A stretch of DNA of 64,000 bases. Source: Amaurobius ferox. Taxonomy: Eukaryota > Arthropoda > Arachnida > Araneae > Amaurobiidae. Shown piece after piece: positions 21,184-34,259 of the stretch (position 1 is the first letter of the stretch; every line of letters starts with the position of its first letter). Under the pieces are notes generated by a model that saw nothing but the letters and a program-made list of their open reading frames with translations, was not told the origin of the DNA and ran no database searches. The position numbers were made by a program, and so were the translations under genes. The stretch is taken from contig OX578133.1 of the NCBI GenBank assembly GCA_951213105.1, positions 139,414,813 to 139,478,812 of the forward strand, read 5' to 3'.

Positions 21184-21845
21184 TTAAGTAAGTGGTAAAT
21201 CCTCCCCTGGCAGCTATACAAGCCGATATTCGGTGTGACACAGAGTCAATTAAGTTGTTTATGTCCCTCTGAGGAAGATTCTGCCACAAATGTTACAACT
21301 GGTCAGCTAATTCAGTGGTATTCTGAGAAGGCTGCAATTGCCGTCCCAGCATGTTCCCGAAGTGTTATATTGGTGATAGGTCAGGGGAACTGGATGACCA
21401 TGAGAGGGTATTAAATATTTGAAGACTTAAATCTTGAGAAAGTCGTATAGTATGTAGTCGAGCGTTGTCTTGTTGGTAAATGAAATCTGGGCGGCTTGAC
21501 AGCATACGCAGAATATCGGCGATGCACAAGAGAACTATCAGATTGGTTTGCGGCACAACTAAAGGAGATTTGCTGCCCCAGTAGATGACTCCCCAGACTG
21601 TCACATCATGTGTGATGGCCGTGTGCTGCTCGACAACAAATGCGGGATTACAACACTGATCAGTTCTCCTCCACACACGTATGCAGAGGCCATCAGCACT
21701 AAGAGAGAAGTGGGGTTCGTCGCTAAAGACAACATACCGCCAATCGGATATTGTCCAGGCTGATTGAGCTCAACACCAATACAGATGGCTCTGCCTATGT
21801 TGAGGGGTCAGTGGTAGGCGCCTTAATGGACACATGTGCAAGTTG
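21184..21845 (-). pseudogene. Tc1/mariner-type transposase, dead copy
   Basis: The minus strand encodes the catalytic half of a Tc1-like transposase. Visible landmarks in order are VFSDEPHFSLSADG (first catalytic Asp), VWRRTDQCCNPAF, TVWGVIYWGSKSPLV, YQQDNARLH (second Asp) and SPDLSPI. Immediately after SPDLSPI, where the family has its third acidic residue, a TAA stop at 21365-21367 replaces the expected Glu codon. The reading then continues recognisably (MLGRQLQPS, WQNLPQRDINNLI) to about 21184. The N-terminal DNA-binding half is missing and another in-frame stop lies upstream near 21780. The enzyme cannot work. No terminal inverted repeats were found. Identification rests on the DDE motifs and is firm. 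Confidence 0.85.
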
Positions 21846-23399
21846 TTTATGTTTTGATATTGCCCCTTCTAAGGTTGCTTTTGTAGTAAAAAAAATATGC
21901 AATCATTTATAATTATCTACTCTATCATTTGTCTTTTAAATTTCGATCATTTATGCTTGAAGCAATTTAATAATTTGAAATGAGACTATTCAGTATCAAC
22001 ACAAATTTGGATAATAAAGTTTAGCTTTCTCTCTATTAGTTAAAAATGCTAGAATTAACGGGATCACAGATAATTTAAAAAAAATACTTATTAATTAAAA
22101 AATAATAAAAAATAAATTATAATTAAAAATTATAATTTATTAATAATAATAAATAAATAAATAATTATTATAATTAAAAATTTTTTACATAATTACAAAA
22201 TAATTAAATAATTATTTTTACATAATTAAAAGATAATTAAAAAATTTTTACAAGTAAACAAATAATATTTATTCTGTAATAATGCAAATATGTTCCATAA
22301 TTTGGTAACTCCTGTCTGGATCACATGACGAATTCCACTCTACTGAAGTCAAAGCTAAACATGTTACGATTCTATGGCCGAATTGATGATGCAATTTTAT
22401 ATTAACCAGCAGGCTTTGCCTGCTAGTGGTCACTAAACATATTAGCAATTTTTTCCCCCGCAAATTTTGCACCCCCCCCCTTTCTTGCACTAGCTCAAAA
22501 GTTGTAAAGCAGGAAAATTAGGTCCAAATTTAGCATGAGCAGATTGAATGGGTCTATTGCAGACTCAAACAATGTGAAAATTGCCTCTAAATCAGAGCAA
22601 GCATCGTCCTTCAGCAAGTGAGCGATTCATGCCTCTCCATACATTTTAAAATAAAATACAAGATGCCATTTACAACTCACCTTACTTCCCAGTAAGTGGT
22701 GTCACATGACTTCCACTCTCCACTTATAAGAAGAAATTCGAGTAAAAAGACACAGTAACTTTCCGGATGAAGGTCTCAAGGACGGGGATTAGCGAAGTGC
22801 CCAGGAGGGGAAAACTCCGCCCCCCCCCCTTTAAACTTCGAGCGAAAAAGAAAAATATAAGAGAAAGTGATTTTCATAAATTCAAGAGTTTATATCTAAG
22901 GCTTGCTTGGAGGGGGGGGGGGGGGCGACGACAGAAGTTGGGCCCCTCTCCAAGTCTTACAGAAAGGGAAAGGACTAGGGCCCAAGCAGAGATAAAGGTA
23001 AGATGTGTAGAAGGGCGCAGGGCCTTGAGCTTGAGTAAGGGAACGGTAAGTTAAACTCTTTATATAAAATGGATAAGGTTCGTCGTAGAGTCGCGAATTT
23101 CCAAATGTCAGAGAGGGGCACAGAGTTAGCTAGAGTTCATTGAAAAGAAGGGGTAGAGCAGATATAAAACAATGTTAGATAAGACGACTCCGTTTGGAGC
23201 GGAAGAACATATTCTTTGGGCGGAGCCCTGGCAACGCCCTTGGACGTTTGCGCGCCTTTGGGTGTACTGGGTTGTACCACGAGATACTATCTAGTGTGGG
23301 ATTTGAAAGTTATCTAATGATGAATTTAATTTTAAAACTATTTAACAAATAAAGTTACTATATTAATGAACCTTGGTATTAAGTAAAAAAATATTAAAT
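21846..23399. other. Non-coding DNA with poly-C and poly-G tracts
   Basis: AT-rich repeats dominate 22080-22260. At 22790-22990 there is a purine-rich block with C and G runs (22821-22832, 22912-22926) of the sort seen inside several repeats here. The open frame over it is a by-product of these runs. No gene supported. Confidence 0.5.
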
Positions 23400-23645
23400 A
23401 GAAAACTGAATTCTATATGTGATGGTTTACAAGAAAAAAGTCCAGGTGTTGGAAATTTTAAAATGGAGTTTAGAGCCTTGTTAAGCATAGCATCTCTGAC
23501 ACATCTTACAAATGTTGCATTATTAATCAAGCGAAAATATTAAAACAGAGGAAAACTGCTTGAAAGTTGCTGGATTGATAGCAGAGTTGGATGGCTTAAA
23601 TCATGTTTTTTTTTGCTTGTTTGTTTATACAAAGTTTAAATTATG
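23400..23645 (+). repeat. Dispersed repeat, inverted partner at 28490-28715
   Basis: Blocks such as TTGGAAATTTTAAAATGGAG, GCCTTGTTAA and GATAGCAGAGTTGG appear as reverse complements at 28490-28715 in matching order. Diverged and non-coding. Confidence 0.6.
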
Positions 23646-23689
23646 TGTTTTAGAAACCCGTTTTTTTTTTCTAAACCTGGTTGATAGGT

Positions 23690-23870
23690 AAAAAAATATC
23701 CAGGAATTGGCAGTATGCAGAGCATAATGAAAATATTTCCTACATTTAAGAAGCATGCAGCTCCTTGCAAATTAAAGAATACAGTTGTCGGTATAATGCC
23801 TATATACCACATTATCAAAAGGTAAAATTACAGACAACTGGACTTTTTTTTTAGTAAACCAACATATATA
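23690..23870 (+). repeat. Dispersed repeat, copy 2 (partner 1795-1985)
   Basis: It shares GAATTGG, GCATAATGAAAA, GAAGCATGCAG, TTGTCGG and CTATATACC with 1795-1985 in the same order. It ends in a (TA)n tract. Confidence 0.5.
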
Positions 23871-24478
23871 TATATATATATATATTAAGAATTTTAGTTA
23901 CCATTGTATATCATATACCGAATACTTATCTCTTATTGAAAATGGTCCATAGAGCTTAAGTTAATGAAAATGTTCTAAAATGCATACGTGAAATTACAAT
24001 AGACTCAATGATAGGCTGGAGAAAAAATCATTATAAATAAAACAAGTACTAAATGGGTATGAAATACCCCCTCTTTCTCTGTGCCATATATAAGGTAAGC
24101 AATAGAAAAATGAATTACATTTGTGATATACTGTTAAAATTAGCCTGTAACTACATCCAAAGATTAAATGATAATTTAAAATATTAAAAATCATATATGT
24201 AATACAGGTACTTATGGTACTAATTCCTTGTTCCCTGCATTAACAAACATGGTGCATGAATAGTGTAAATGATGAAAATATGCAAATTGAAAAAATTACA
24301 CATGGAGTTAGGACTTTCTTAGCTCCCTCAGATTGATGACATGAAAAAGAAATATATTTGAAAAATAGAAAAGTATTTATGAAACGATGTAAGTTATCAA
24401 GAGCCATACCTGGTCCGTTAATACTAAATTTCTACATTTCTGTCTGCAAAACTGTATATTTTATTACAGAAATTATGC

Positions 24479-24523
<45 letters not shown>

Positions 24524-26149
24524 ATATATATTGTACATATATTGTATATATATATTTAAAAAAACTAGGAAATAAATTCTAAAACCTAGCTATGTGAAAA
24601 CGCATTTGGCTTGCTATTTGACTAGTTTCTTGATTTTCGCTTAACATTTCACTAATTTCAATTTTCTTGATTACACCGTTCTGTGACCATCCAATGAAAC
24701 CTGTCTAAATGTATCATGAAAGAAGTGCATGTAAGACGATCATCAATGTGCAAATAGGCTTTAGGATGAAAATTTGATATGAAATTATAAAGTACAAAGA
24801 AAACTGCTTGCTTAACTAGTGTAATTTAGCATCTCAAACATTTTTTTAGATACCGAAATCAATTGTTTCTTTCTGCGATGTTAGAGCCTTATTGGGAACA
24901 ACTACTTGTACAGTAGGCTGGATGCAATTTAGCTTTACTTACCACATAGTTAACATCTTTCACAAGAGCAAAATCAGTGGTTGGGAGCAGCTCGTCTAAC
25001 CACTGCTAGTCCAAATACCTCTTTAAAAAAAAGCCTACATTGTTATTATTTTTATTCATATGTTTATTAAAATATTTTGTAAAAGAGTTACAAATCTCCA
25101 AAGAATAGTCTATCAAGAATTGTAGTGCTGCCATCTAGTAATAAATTTAATAAGCCAACTGTCACTGAGCTTCTTACACAAAACTGTATCGGTAAAAAGT
25201 AAAAATACTGGTTCCATTATTGAAATATTTGATAAATGCAAGAAACGCTGCACATTTGGGGTGACTCAGAAAAAATAGAACAAAGGCATATAGTTGAGTT
25301 TTAAATATTGGGAGCATCCTTTAAACAGAATTCAACATATTTGAAGTGATCAATATGACTGTATGAGAGAGCCTGTGGACACGATATCTAAAAAATGAAT
25401 GTTGCGATTCAAAGAGCATTTGTTATGATTATACAGCTTATGAAGGAGGGTTCAAAAAATCTTTTACCCAACATGTCCGGGGCATATAAAAATTATAATC
25501 AGGCATGTATTATATTACTAAATTACTACTAAATGCTCAGCCAGGCATGCATATAAAAATATTTAGTGGGCATACACTCTCTTTCTTCAATTGTACCATG
25601 ATGAAGAATGTGAGAAAATCTTATAGGTGCGATTAAACTTCAGTTTTGATTGCCATAATTGGAAATATTAAAAGTAATTAATTTATTATTTTCAATATAT
25701 TTATTTAATTGAAAGTAACCGATTTTCTAGTTTTGATGTTGAATTATAGGCTATGTATAAAATGATATATAATATATTTAATTTCCTTTGCTCTACAGTT
25801 ATCAGCAATGTAAAATGTCATCAACAGAATGTTGGGCATATAAATTTGGGCATGGCATCTATTTTCAGAAAGAAATTTTTTGATTTTTCTAACACTGCAA
25901 TGAAGTATGACAAGCTGCTTAATTTTAGCGAGATCAAACATAGAATGCACTCAAATTAATATTATCATTTTAAATATAAAATAAATAAATGGCAGTCAAT
26001 CATGTTAAACAATCAATTCATATGTAAAATTCTTTTATAATCAGTATACATGATCATTTTATAAAAATTATATAATTCTAGTCTATAATTATCAGAAAAC
26101 AAATGACAGCGATATTAAAACACTGGTCTGCACCACTTTTGAGATATGT
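23871..26149. other. AT-rich non-coding DNA with (TA)n microsatellites
   Basis: (TA)n runs occur near 23866-23884 and 24482-24550. Around 24980-25012, on the minus strand, AGCAGTGGTTAGACGAGCTG looks like the 5' half of a tRNA but has no matching 3' half. No protein gene is supported. Confidence 0.5.
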
Positions 26150-27430
26150 CTTAACAAGAAAGATCAATCATGCATAAAGCATTGATTATGAAACACTTTC
26201 CAACTTCAATGCAATTTTATTTAAACATCTGTAAAATGCGATACATTCCTCGGTAATATTTTTAAAATTATCACAATACTTCATTAATTTATTATATTTG
26301 AAAACTTAAAACTTCATCGAAAAAAATGAACTTTATTCAAATGATGGCATTGAAATATAAATTGCCTGGTTTAATTAAACATCTCTAAAATGTGATACAT
26401 TCCTAGGTAATATATTTTTTAAATTATAATACTACAATCATTTATTATATTTGAAAACTTCATCAAAAAAAATGAGCTTTATTCAAATGACGTCATTGAA
26501 ATATAAATCGCTTGGCTCTCTATATAAAAGCAGCATTTTATTCAGAAACTTTTTTCTATTCCTGTCATTTATCACAATACTACAATAATTTATTTTATTT
26601 AAAAACTTAAAATCATGGAAGTACAAGTAATTTAACTCTATGCTTAAAACTTCCTCGAAAAAATCGTCTGCATCTCTATGTAAAATCAATGAATGTTTCA
26701 TTCATATCAGCTATGTTGCAGACTCCATGGGCTAAATAATTTTGTGTTAAAGAAATGCAGCAATTCTTATACAACTTATTCTACATCTTTTGGTGTTTAC
26801 ATTCTCCATAAGTCAAAATTAGGTTTCGTTGTAGAAATAATCAAAGTTTGATGATCATTTAACCTCAAATATATTGTAATTACATTGTTTCAGAATGTAG
26901 ATGCACAGAATTTAAGCAAAAATAAAGTGGTTTTAGGACGGATACAACACTAAATATGAATTAAAAAGAACTTTAAATATCACGATTTTGACACAAGATG
27001 GATGCCATATTTTATTTTGAAGTGGGTCACATGATCTCTTCATATAAAGGGTGTAATTATTATTTTAATTTTTATTTAAAACACTACTGAATATATCGTG
27101 CTGAAATTTTTTTTATATATTTTATGGGATAATTTGAATATTTCCTAAAACTTTCAAAGCAATTTGCGAATTTTAAATTCGCTTAAAAAATGTTTGAAAA
27201 ATTAGGTCCCATTGGGTTCAATGCATTTCATTTTTTCAACACGGGTTCAATTCAAAACTAATTGGGTGATATTATTCATTTATATTCCTATAGGTCCCAC
27301 AGACCATCTGAACAACATACTAAAATTTCATTTTGGTAAAGTCATTTTTATGGCAGTTATCGTGCTAACAGACAGAATGAACAAAGTCATAAATACTTTT
27401 CAACTATGTTGTAAAGTGTTAAAAATTAAC
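26150..27430 (+). repeat. Contiguous copy of the split dispersed repeat
   Basis: It is homologous first to 2100-3174 and then, without a break, to 13131-13435, so it shows the unbroken form. It carries an internal partial duplication: the TCTSTAAAATGYGATACATT block occurs near 26229 and 26384. No conserved reading frame. Confidence 0.75.
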
Positions 27431-28489
27431 CCGTTTTGAAAAAATTACAGAACAAATTTGTCAACTTCATTCTCATGTAGCTAATGTATGGCAATTTCAC
27501 GTTATGGGACATTTTGTAACAATTTTGAATAGTAATGCCATCATGTAGCCAAAAGTGTCAAACATCAATCAAAATTATGTGAAGCCAATGTTACATTTCC
27601 CTATATCCCTGCTGGATATGCATATAAATTAATACAATTATTAAATTTATCAAAACGTTTGTAATAAAATTGAAAGACATCAAAAACAAATGAACCAAAT
27701 TTTAATAAACATAACATTAATACAGCATGAATTACATTATTTTATGCCATTTACATGCGATTATCAAATTGCTAAAGTAAATTTACCACAAATGAGACCA
27801 AAGTTATGTGTGCTGTCCACATCATATATTATTGTCTCTTATGTCATAGGATTATCAGTTAGGAATATTTTTGTAATTACAGTTATGATTGCAGACAACT
27901 CTGTAAAAAATTATGAGAAACAGAAAATATTTCACATAACTATTAATCCAATGATTCCATATTTTCTTTTTGTACCACATTATAATATCCAACTATAAAA
28001 TTAACTATAACACTAAGAAACAAGAGTTTCCTAATGCATTTAAAATATACAGTGAGAATAACTCACAGTAAAACATTTACCACTTGAAGTTTTATTTTGA
28101 ATTCAAATTAGTAGCTCATTATCATTTAACAATAGGGATATATGTGCATTCACAAAATCATATTACTATGATTTGAAATAAAAACTAAAATGTAATTAAG
28201 AAAATTATCATGCTCGCCTTTGACCTCATTATTTGGGAAATTGTGTTTTTCTACTTTTGATATGTTAGAAATATGGATAAATAGTTTATCATTTTGGCTG
28301 ATCAATTAAAATACATACATGCAATTCTATTTATATGTGATGGTATACAAGATATGGTATACAGGCTCAGTTGTCTAAATTAATTTTTTTTTATTAACCA
28401 GGATTTGGAAAAAAACTGGATTTTCTATTTAAAAAAAACCCCATAATTTGAAAATTGATTTAAACCCAAAAAATAGTTTAAACAACAAC
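27431..28489. other. AT-rich non-coding DNA
   Basis: A 102-codon open frame at 27690-27998 has the composition of chance AT-rich sequence (Ile, Tyr and Asn rich, no motif) and I do not call it. Nothing else recognisable. Confidence 0.5.
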
Positions 28490-28715
28490 AAAAGAAATCA
28501 TGGTTTAAACCAAACAACTCTGCTATCAACCTAAAAACTTTCAAGCTGTTTTTTCTGTTTAAATATTCTAAATAGATTAATAATGCACAATTTTTAAGAT
28601 GGATGTAATCATCTTAAAGACAAGTGGTTTTATTTTTTAGAATCAGCCTAAAAAACTATGTATTTAACAAGGCCCTAAACTCAATTTTGAAATTTCCAAC
28701 AATCCGAACTCTTAC
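28490..28715 (-). repeat. Dispersed repeat, inverted partner of 23400-23645
   Basis: Reverse complement of the 23.4-kb repeat, recognised by CAACTCTGCTATCAACC and TTTTGAAATTTCCAACA. Confidence 0.6.
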
Positions 28716-28875
28716 ACATGGAACATAAAATTCTAAGCTCCTTTAAATTTCCGATAGTTTAAATCCCTTTATATTAACCTCCAATCAAATTATTCATACT
28801 TCTTTTAAGCCATATACTTCAAATAAATAACATGATAATACCTAGTAAATTTATGAATGGAAGATAAACAGTGCC
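28690..28875 (+). repeat. Diverged direct repeat (partner 30640-30805)
   Basis: Shares TAAGCYCCTTKWAATTTCC, a TTAACMYYCMAT block and ATTATTYATACTTCT with 30640-30805 in the same order. Confidence 0.5.
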
Positions 28876-30639
28876 TCCTCAACTGGGTTCGTAATTTTCT
28901 ATGTTTGAAGACCTCGGTGATTTTTTAACTATATTTCTTTGCTCATTCCCAAAACGGAATTAATTTAATTTTTGCATAGTGTGTCAAAGCCACAAAACAT
29001 ATATGTTTCTCAGCAAGTCCCTGCTAGCTTCAAAATGTTTTCAACTATTCTTCTAAATGATTATTTAAAATAGCCTTTTTGAAAAAATATTGAATATTTA
29101 GTTTATTATATCCACTATTTTCTTTTAGTATAGATTAAGGGACTGTGACGATAATCAGAATATGAAAATTTAAAAGTTTAGAAATTATTTTATTTACAAT
29201 TCTCTTAATATTCTAAAGTCTACTGGCGAACAGCTTTTTGAATTATATAATATTTCAAATTTTACAAGATGTTATTTAGTTAATTAAATTATTTATTATA
29301 TTACTTTACATTTCATTAATCATTAATCATCATTAATCATTTCATTAATTATCATCAATCATTTCCTTCAATATCAAATATAAGAATATTATTTATTAAT
29401 AATTAACATAACATAATTAAATATTATTTTGGTAACTATTTTGATGAGGACAAACACTAATGTGTGTTGCATCACTCGGGTATTTAAGGGGTTTATTGAC
29501 CTTTGAATTTCTCATTCCCTTTGCTTCCACATTGTGTTTCTCCAAACAACAACCAAAAATAAATAAATAAAAAATTAACAATAATAATGTAAGAAGAATA
29601 TATATTTAGGAAGGTTTGTGCATTGAAATAATTTTTATTATGGGTAAGTATAGGGCATCCAAACTGGCAAAAACATTACTGCAAAATAAAGTAGGAGTTG
29701 AATTGCAACCTTTCTTTATTTTACTCAAAGATTATCCCTCCTTATTCACAAGTTATCATGCCAATCACAAGAGAGGCAAAACTCTATTTTGAACTGCCAA
29801 TTTTGTTATACAAGTACTTTATATTTGTTTATTATAAAATCTATTATTTTAATTAATTATAAAATTGACATGATTGAAACAGTTTTTCAAAATATTCCTT
29901 TTTATCTTATCAAATATAATGACAGCATGACATAAAGACACACCATAGCATTATCAATATTTTGACATCAATTGTTCATATGTCATATTTGTATTTGAGT
30001 GACATGTGGTATCTCCTTAAAATAGGATGCCTCGAGATTACTACACTCAACTTCATATGTAATCAATAAAACATAGGCTCATTCACTTTCAATGATCAAA
30101 AGCAAATGTAAACGACAATTTATAAATCATCACTCAATCATCATAAGATGCCATATATTTCAATAAAAGTTCCATCACATATAGGCAAAACAACTGGGTG
30201 TGTATCAAGACTAAAGTATAAGGTAAAAATAAGTAATTTATGATTTAAACAACAAAGGTAAACAATTTCTAATATTAACAATATAATCAAGATATTTTGT
30301 GTAATATACTATGAGACGTGCACCTCAGAATCAAATCAGGAAAATACTTATAATAAAAGAAATAAGAACTTTTTTCGAATTGTGAAACTTTTTAAGGCTC
30401 ACCACCAAGGAACAATACATTAATAATTATAAATATTGTTTATATCTTCTTTTATATCGTGTTAAAATAACTTGAACAATACTGGAGTTTCCAGATCTTC
30501 AAAATTTTAATTACTCTTTTTTACTAATCATTATTTCAATTATTAAATTACTTTGTGAAGTCATAAATCCAAATTTGAACCCAACTATCCAGAGAGCCCT
30601 GCACTCCACTTGGTCAGCAGAATGTGTTTTTTAGAGGGG
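28876..30639. other. AT-rich non-coding DNA
   Basis: A short ATTAATCATY tandem near 29315-29365 is the only structure noticed. No gene seen. Confidence 0.5.
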
Positions 30640-30805
30640 ATATGTAACAAAATGTTAAGCCCCTTGTAATTTCCAAGCATCTAAATCATTTAACATTAAC
30701 ACCCCATTTTCAGATTATTTATACTTCTCTTAACCATAAACTTAAATCACATGCTGATACAAAGTCAAATTATGAATAGTCAGTGTTTCTTTTAGGACTC
30801 TTGAG
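30640..30805 (+). repeat. Diverged direct repeat (partner 28690-28875)
   Basis: Second copy of the pair. It runs directly into a cluster of microsatellites. Confidence 0.5.
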
Positions 30806-30834
30806 TGTGTGTGTGTGTGGGGGGGGGGTCTATT

Positions 30835-30883
<49 letters not shown>

Positions 30884-30950
30884 AATGCTGTCACATAAAT
30901 AGAAACTAGGTTAATATAAAATATCACCGGGGGGGGGGGGGGGGGGGGAG
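30806..30950. repeat. Microsatellite cluster: (GT)n, G-run, (AT)n, G-run
   Basis: (GT)n at about 30806-30819, G-run to 30828, (AT)n at about 30839-30880 and a G-run at about 30929-30948. Run lengths are likely unstable, both in life and in sequencing. Confidence 0.9.
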
Positions 30951-32419
30951 GTATGCCTGAAAGAAACAATGAAAATATTATTCTTTCTTTTACTATATTT
31001 TACAGTGTATTCATTAATTCCAATAAACATCCATATAACTTATACCAATAAATTATAATTGACTTCAGAAGCAGTACTATAGTAAGTATCTGCAGAACCA
31101 AATATCATGCCCATAAATTAAAATGTTTAAGATTATTTCTTTCGTATAATGCTAATTTATAACCTCATGATTTCATATATGATATTGCTATGTTGAATGA
31201 CATAGAACATTCTGATTATACCCATATGCCACCTTCTAGAAATTTTTAACAATCCCTGCTTCAGCTACTTCAATTCTGATCTCCAAACCCGTAGATATCC
31301 TAAAGAATAGATGGAGTCTTCGTATGTTTTCCAATGCTAGAAATCTGGGGGTAACATCTCACTCTGAACTCTCACTTTGACCTTGTGGTTTTGGTGAAAA
31401 AATGTTAAAAATCTTCTCTGATTGGCTACTTTGACTTAACAGACAGCTTGTCAACTGTCAATAACTTCATGTCCACGTCTTCTTTTTGTACGCTAATGGG
31501 ATTTGAACGTCGATCACCCGTTCAGATCATTCAGATCATAAGTGCAGATACCCTTTCTTAATTATTTAGCAGAAGTAAGAGTCATCCGGAAAAAACCCCT
31601 TCTATTTAGGGCCAACCGACCTAAGAAAGATCTTTGGACTGTTTTAGAAGAAAATGTACAGTATTTATTATATAGGATATCTGCATCCAAACCACTAGCA
31701 TGTGCTTTGCATGCTCCCAATTTGCATAGAGCATGCAAAGCACATGCTAGGCCCTGCTTCTATTAGTGTAACTGCCAAACATTAACCTAAAATTATGTGA
31801 AGAGTGTAACTTCAACTCCCAATCTCGAAAGGACGATGGTAGGATAATGTTTCTGAAAGTTTGTGACCAGCCACCTCATTGTTAATAAAGTTCAGTATTT
31901 AATCAGCATTTGGACTCTCTGGATTCTTTTCTACTTTAAATATACCAATTATTGATGTTACAAAAGAAAAGTTACATATATGTACTCAATAAATAATTTT
32001 ATTTATGGTATCTTTCAATTAGAGCCATTCTAATATTGCTCATGGTCCCCCTCCTCTGTACAAAACACAAAAATATAATACTATGAGCTGCAGTGGAACT
32101 AGTTCCAATAACTGCATTAAAAAAAAAAAGTTCAAAATCCATATATATAACTACTACACCAATAACAAAATCTTTCTTTAGAAATTGGAATGAGGACATA
32201 TATATATATACATTTTTAAATATATTTAATTTGTTAATTGATAGAACCACATTTTCTATAATTTGATATGATAAAAATGAGGAATGAAAAAACTCTAAAA
32301 AGATAAAAGAAAGTTATTTTCATTTTTGAAAATTATGTTTCGATTAAATGCTCAAAGCATCAAATATCAGCAGTTCTCATGCAAATATATATATTTTTTG
32401 GGGGAAATGAGTAGATCGG
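30951..32419. other. Non-coding DNA with one perfect hairpin
   Basis: No gene. Near 31494-31525 the minus strand has CGTTCAAATCCC, a B-box-like motif without a convincing A box. A hairpin at 31695-31750 is listed separately. Confidence 0.5.
31695..31750. repeat. Perfect hairpin with 22-bp arms
   Basis: Arms 31695-31716 and 31729-31750 are exact reverse complements around CATGTGCTTTGCATGC, with a 12-base loop. The stem could make a stable precursor-like hairpin if transcribed. Confidence 0.8.
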
Positions 32420-32790
32420 TAAAATAAACTCCACCTTTTCTATGTACAAAAATGTACCCAGTTGACATATTTCCCTGTATTTTGAAATTGTCCTCCCTAT
32501 AAAAATGTATTCACCTGTGGTTGAAAATAAGCTCTTCCTATAAAAATGATGTAATCTACAGTTTTCCAAAATATAATTTCGAATCTAAATCATAAGGTAT
32601 TTTAAATTTAAAAAAACGTAAAAATACAGAATAAAATACTTTTTTGACACAATTTTGAACACCGAAAAACAAGATACTTAAAATATTTTTGTTATTTCTA
32701 AAAGTTTCTAAAGCATTTCTGGGACTAAATTTCAAAACATATAAATGTAAAAACAAACAAACTGACTTTATTGGCCCTTTTAAATTTTGT
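32420..32790 (+). repeat. Direct repeat copy 1 (partner 33470-33830)
   Basis: Shares GTACAAAAATGTRCC, TTTGAAATTG, AARATAAGCTCTT-type and TCTAAATSATA blocks in order with 33470-33830. Small open frames on both strands are not conserved between copies. Confidence 0.55.
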
Positions 32791-33469
32791 TTATCGTACA
32801 CATTATCGATAATGAAAAAAATTAAATCCAACAGGCCTGGTTCACCAAGAAATCTCCAAAGAGCGTACCGGTCATATCTAGGCCTGCCTTTATGTAGATA
32901 CCTCATTAATTTTATGTACCACATTTTACAGCAGTGTACTTATCCAAATTCATTTGCACACTTGTACCAAAATCACAAAATAATCCACCATGTTTTACAA
33001 AAGCCCATTCAACCAGTGACATCACCAAGAGGGAGGCCATAACTTCCCAGGAACCCATCAAGGCCTTTGAATTTCAAAGAAATGATATTTGGAGAAATGG
33101 AAAACAAAATATTTGGTTATCCTTCTCCAGGAAATTTTTTGGCAAAGCTACTGCATTTAACCAAATTAAGTTGCGCACAATTACTAAAATCACAAAATAA
33201 ACTTAACAAGGACTAAACATTAAAATTACTTACACATGTTAATACAAACATCGTTAAAATGTACTTAAAATACAGCAGACTCTCAGTAATCCACAAATGT
33301 CTATAGTCTGCAATACATTTTGGATGTAAATAGTTATATTTACAATAAATTACAACAGTGAATTAAATTTTGCAAAAATTAGAAACAGATTTTATTACCG
33401 AGAAAGAAATAATGACTGTGTTCATAGATTATAAGATAAAAGGTAAATCGATAGAATAGCTTACCATTC
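32791..33469. other. Non-coding DNA between direct repeat copies
   Basis: Slightly less AT-rich in 32830-33150, with overlapping short open frames on the plus strand but no recognised domain or splice pattern. Left uncalled. Confidence 0.4.
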
Positions 33470-33830
33470 ATATTTATTTAAGTACAAAAATGTGCCAAGA
33501 TGTGTTTTTTTCAGTGCTTTGAAATTGACTCCTCCCCACCAAAGTGATGTATTTTCCAATGTTTTAAAATAGGCTCTTACTACCAAAGTGGCATATATTC
33601 TACGTTGTTCTGAACTAGAATTTTTAATCTAAATGATAGTGTAATTCAATTAGAATAAAAGTGTAAAATGCATCAAAAAATGTTACAAAATAAGACTTTT
33701 GTGAATTTAAAAAAAATTGTGTTAACTTAGTAAAATTGCAGAATAAAAAACCAAAAATTTTAGAAAACATCCAATACATAATACTTAAAGCATTTTGTGA
33801 CTTTAAATTAATTTCGAACACTTAAAGAGA
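33470..33830 (+). repeat. Direct repeat copy 2 (partner 32420-32790)
   Basis: About 1.05 kb downstream of copy 1 and diverged from it. No coding content. Confidence 0.55.
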
Positions 33831-34259
33831 CTTAAAAGACTCAATGTACTTTGTAATAATATTGGAAATTTTTTGCAATTTTGCAAAAATCTCAAAACTC
33901 GATACATAGAAAATTTTAAAAGAATGACACTTTGCAAAAAAAAAAAAAAAAAAAAAAACCAATAAAATATTATACTTTGCCGAAATAAACAACAAAATAA
34001 AAGATATTTAGAAAAATGATTGGGTACTTACATATTATCCTGTCGACCATTTCAGTCGAAATCGAAACTGTGGCCAAAAAGGTAGATTTCGAGCCAATAA
34101 TTGAATCCATGACATCACAACACACTGTGCAAACCTTGATCACTAAAACGGAAGCCACCCATTTTTGCTTTGGTAAATGCGCATATTAAAGCATGCTGTT
34201 TTTTTTTTCTGCCGGCAAAATGATGTAAAATTTGGGACATGCCTATTACAGAAGAGCTT
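33831..34259. other. AT-rich non-coding DNA
   Basis: Contains an A-run at about 33937-33958. Nothing else identified. Confidence 0.5.

Noticed and set aside
22767..23054. A 95-codon frame with basic residues
   Set aside because: Depends on C and G runs of uncertain length and has no recognisable domain.
24980..25012. tRNA 5'-half-like sequence on the minus strand
   Set aside because: No T arm or B box follows at a plausible distance.
27690..27998. A 102-codon frame rich in Ile, Tyr and Asn
   Set aside because: Chance open frame in AT-rich DNA: no motif, no start context, no repeat partner.
30742..30969. Open frame full of Pro, Tyr-Ile and His runs
   Set aside because: It is a read-through of G-runs, (AT)n and (GT)n microsatellites.
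32556..33042. Overlapping frames of 117-122 codons on both strands
   Set aside because: Both strands open at once over AT-rich DNA, and the overlapping direct-repeat copy at 33470-33830 does not keep either frame.
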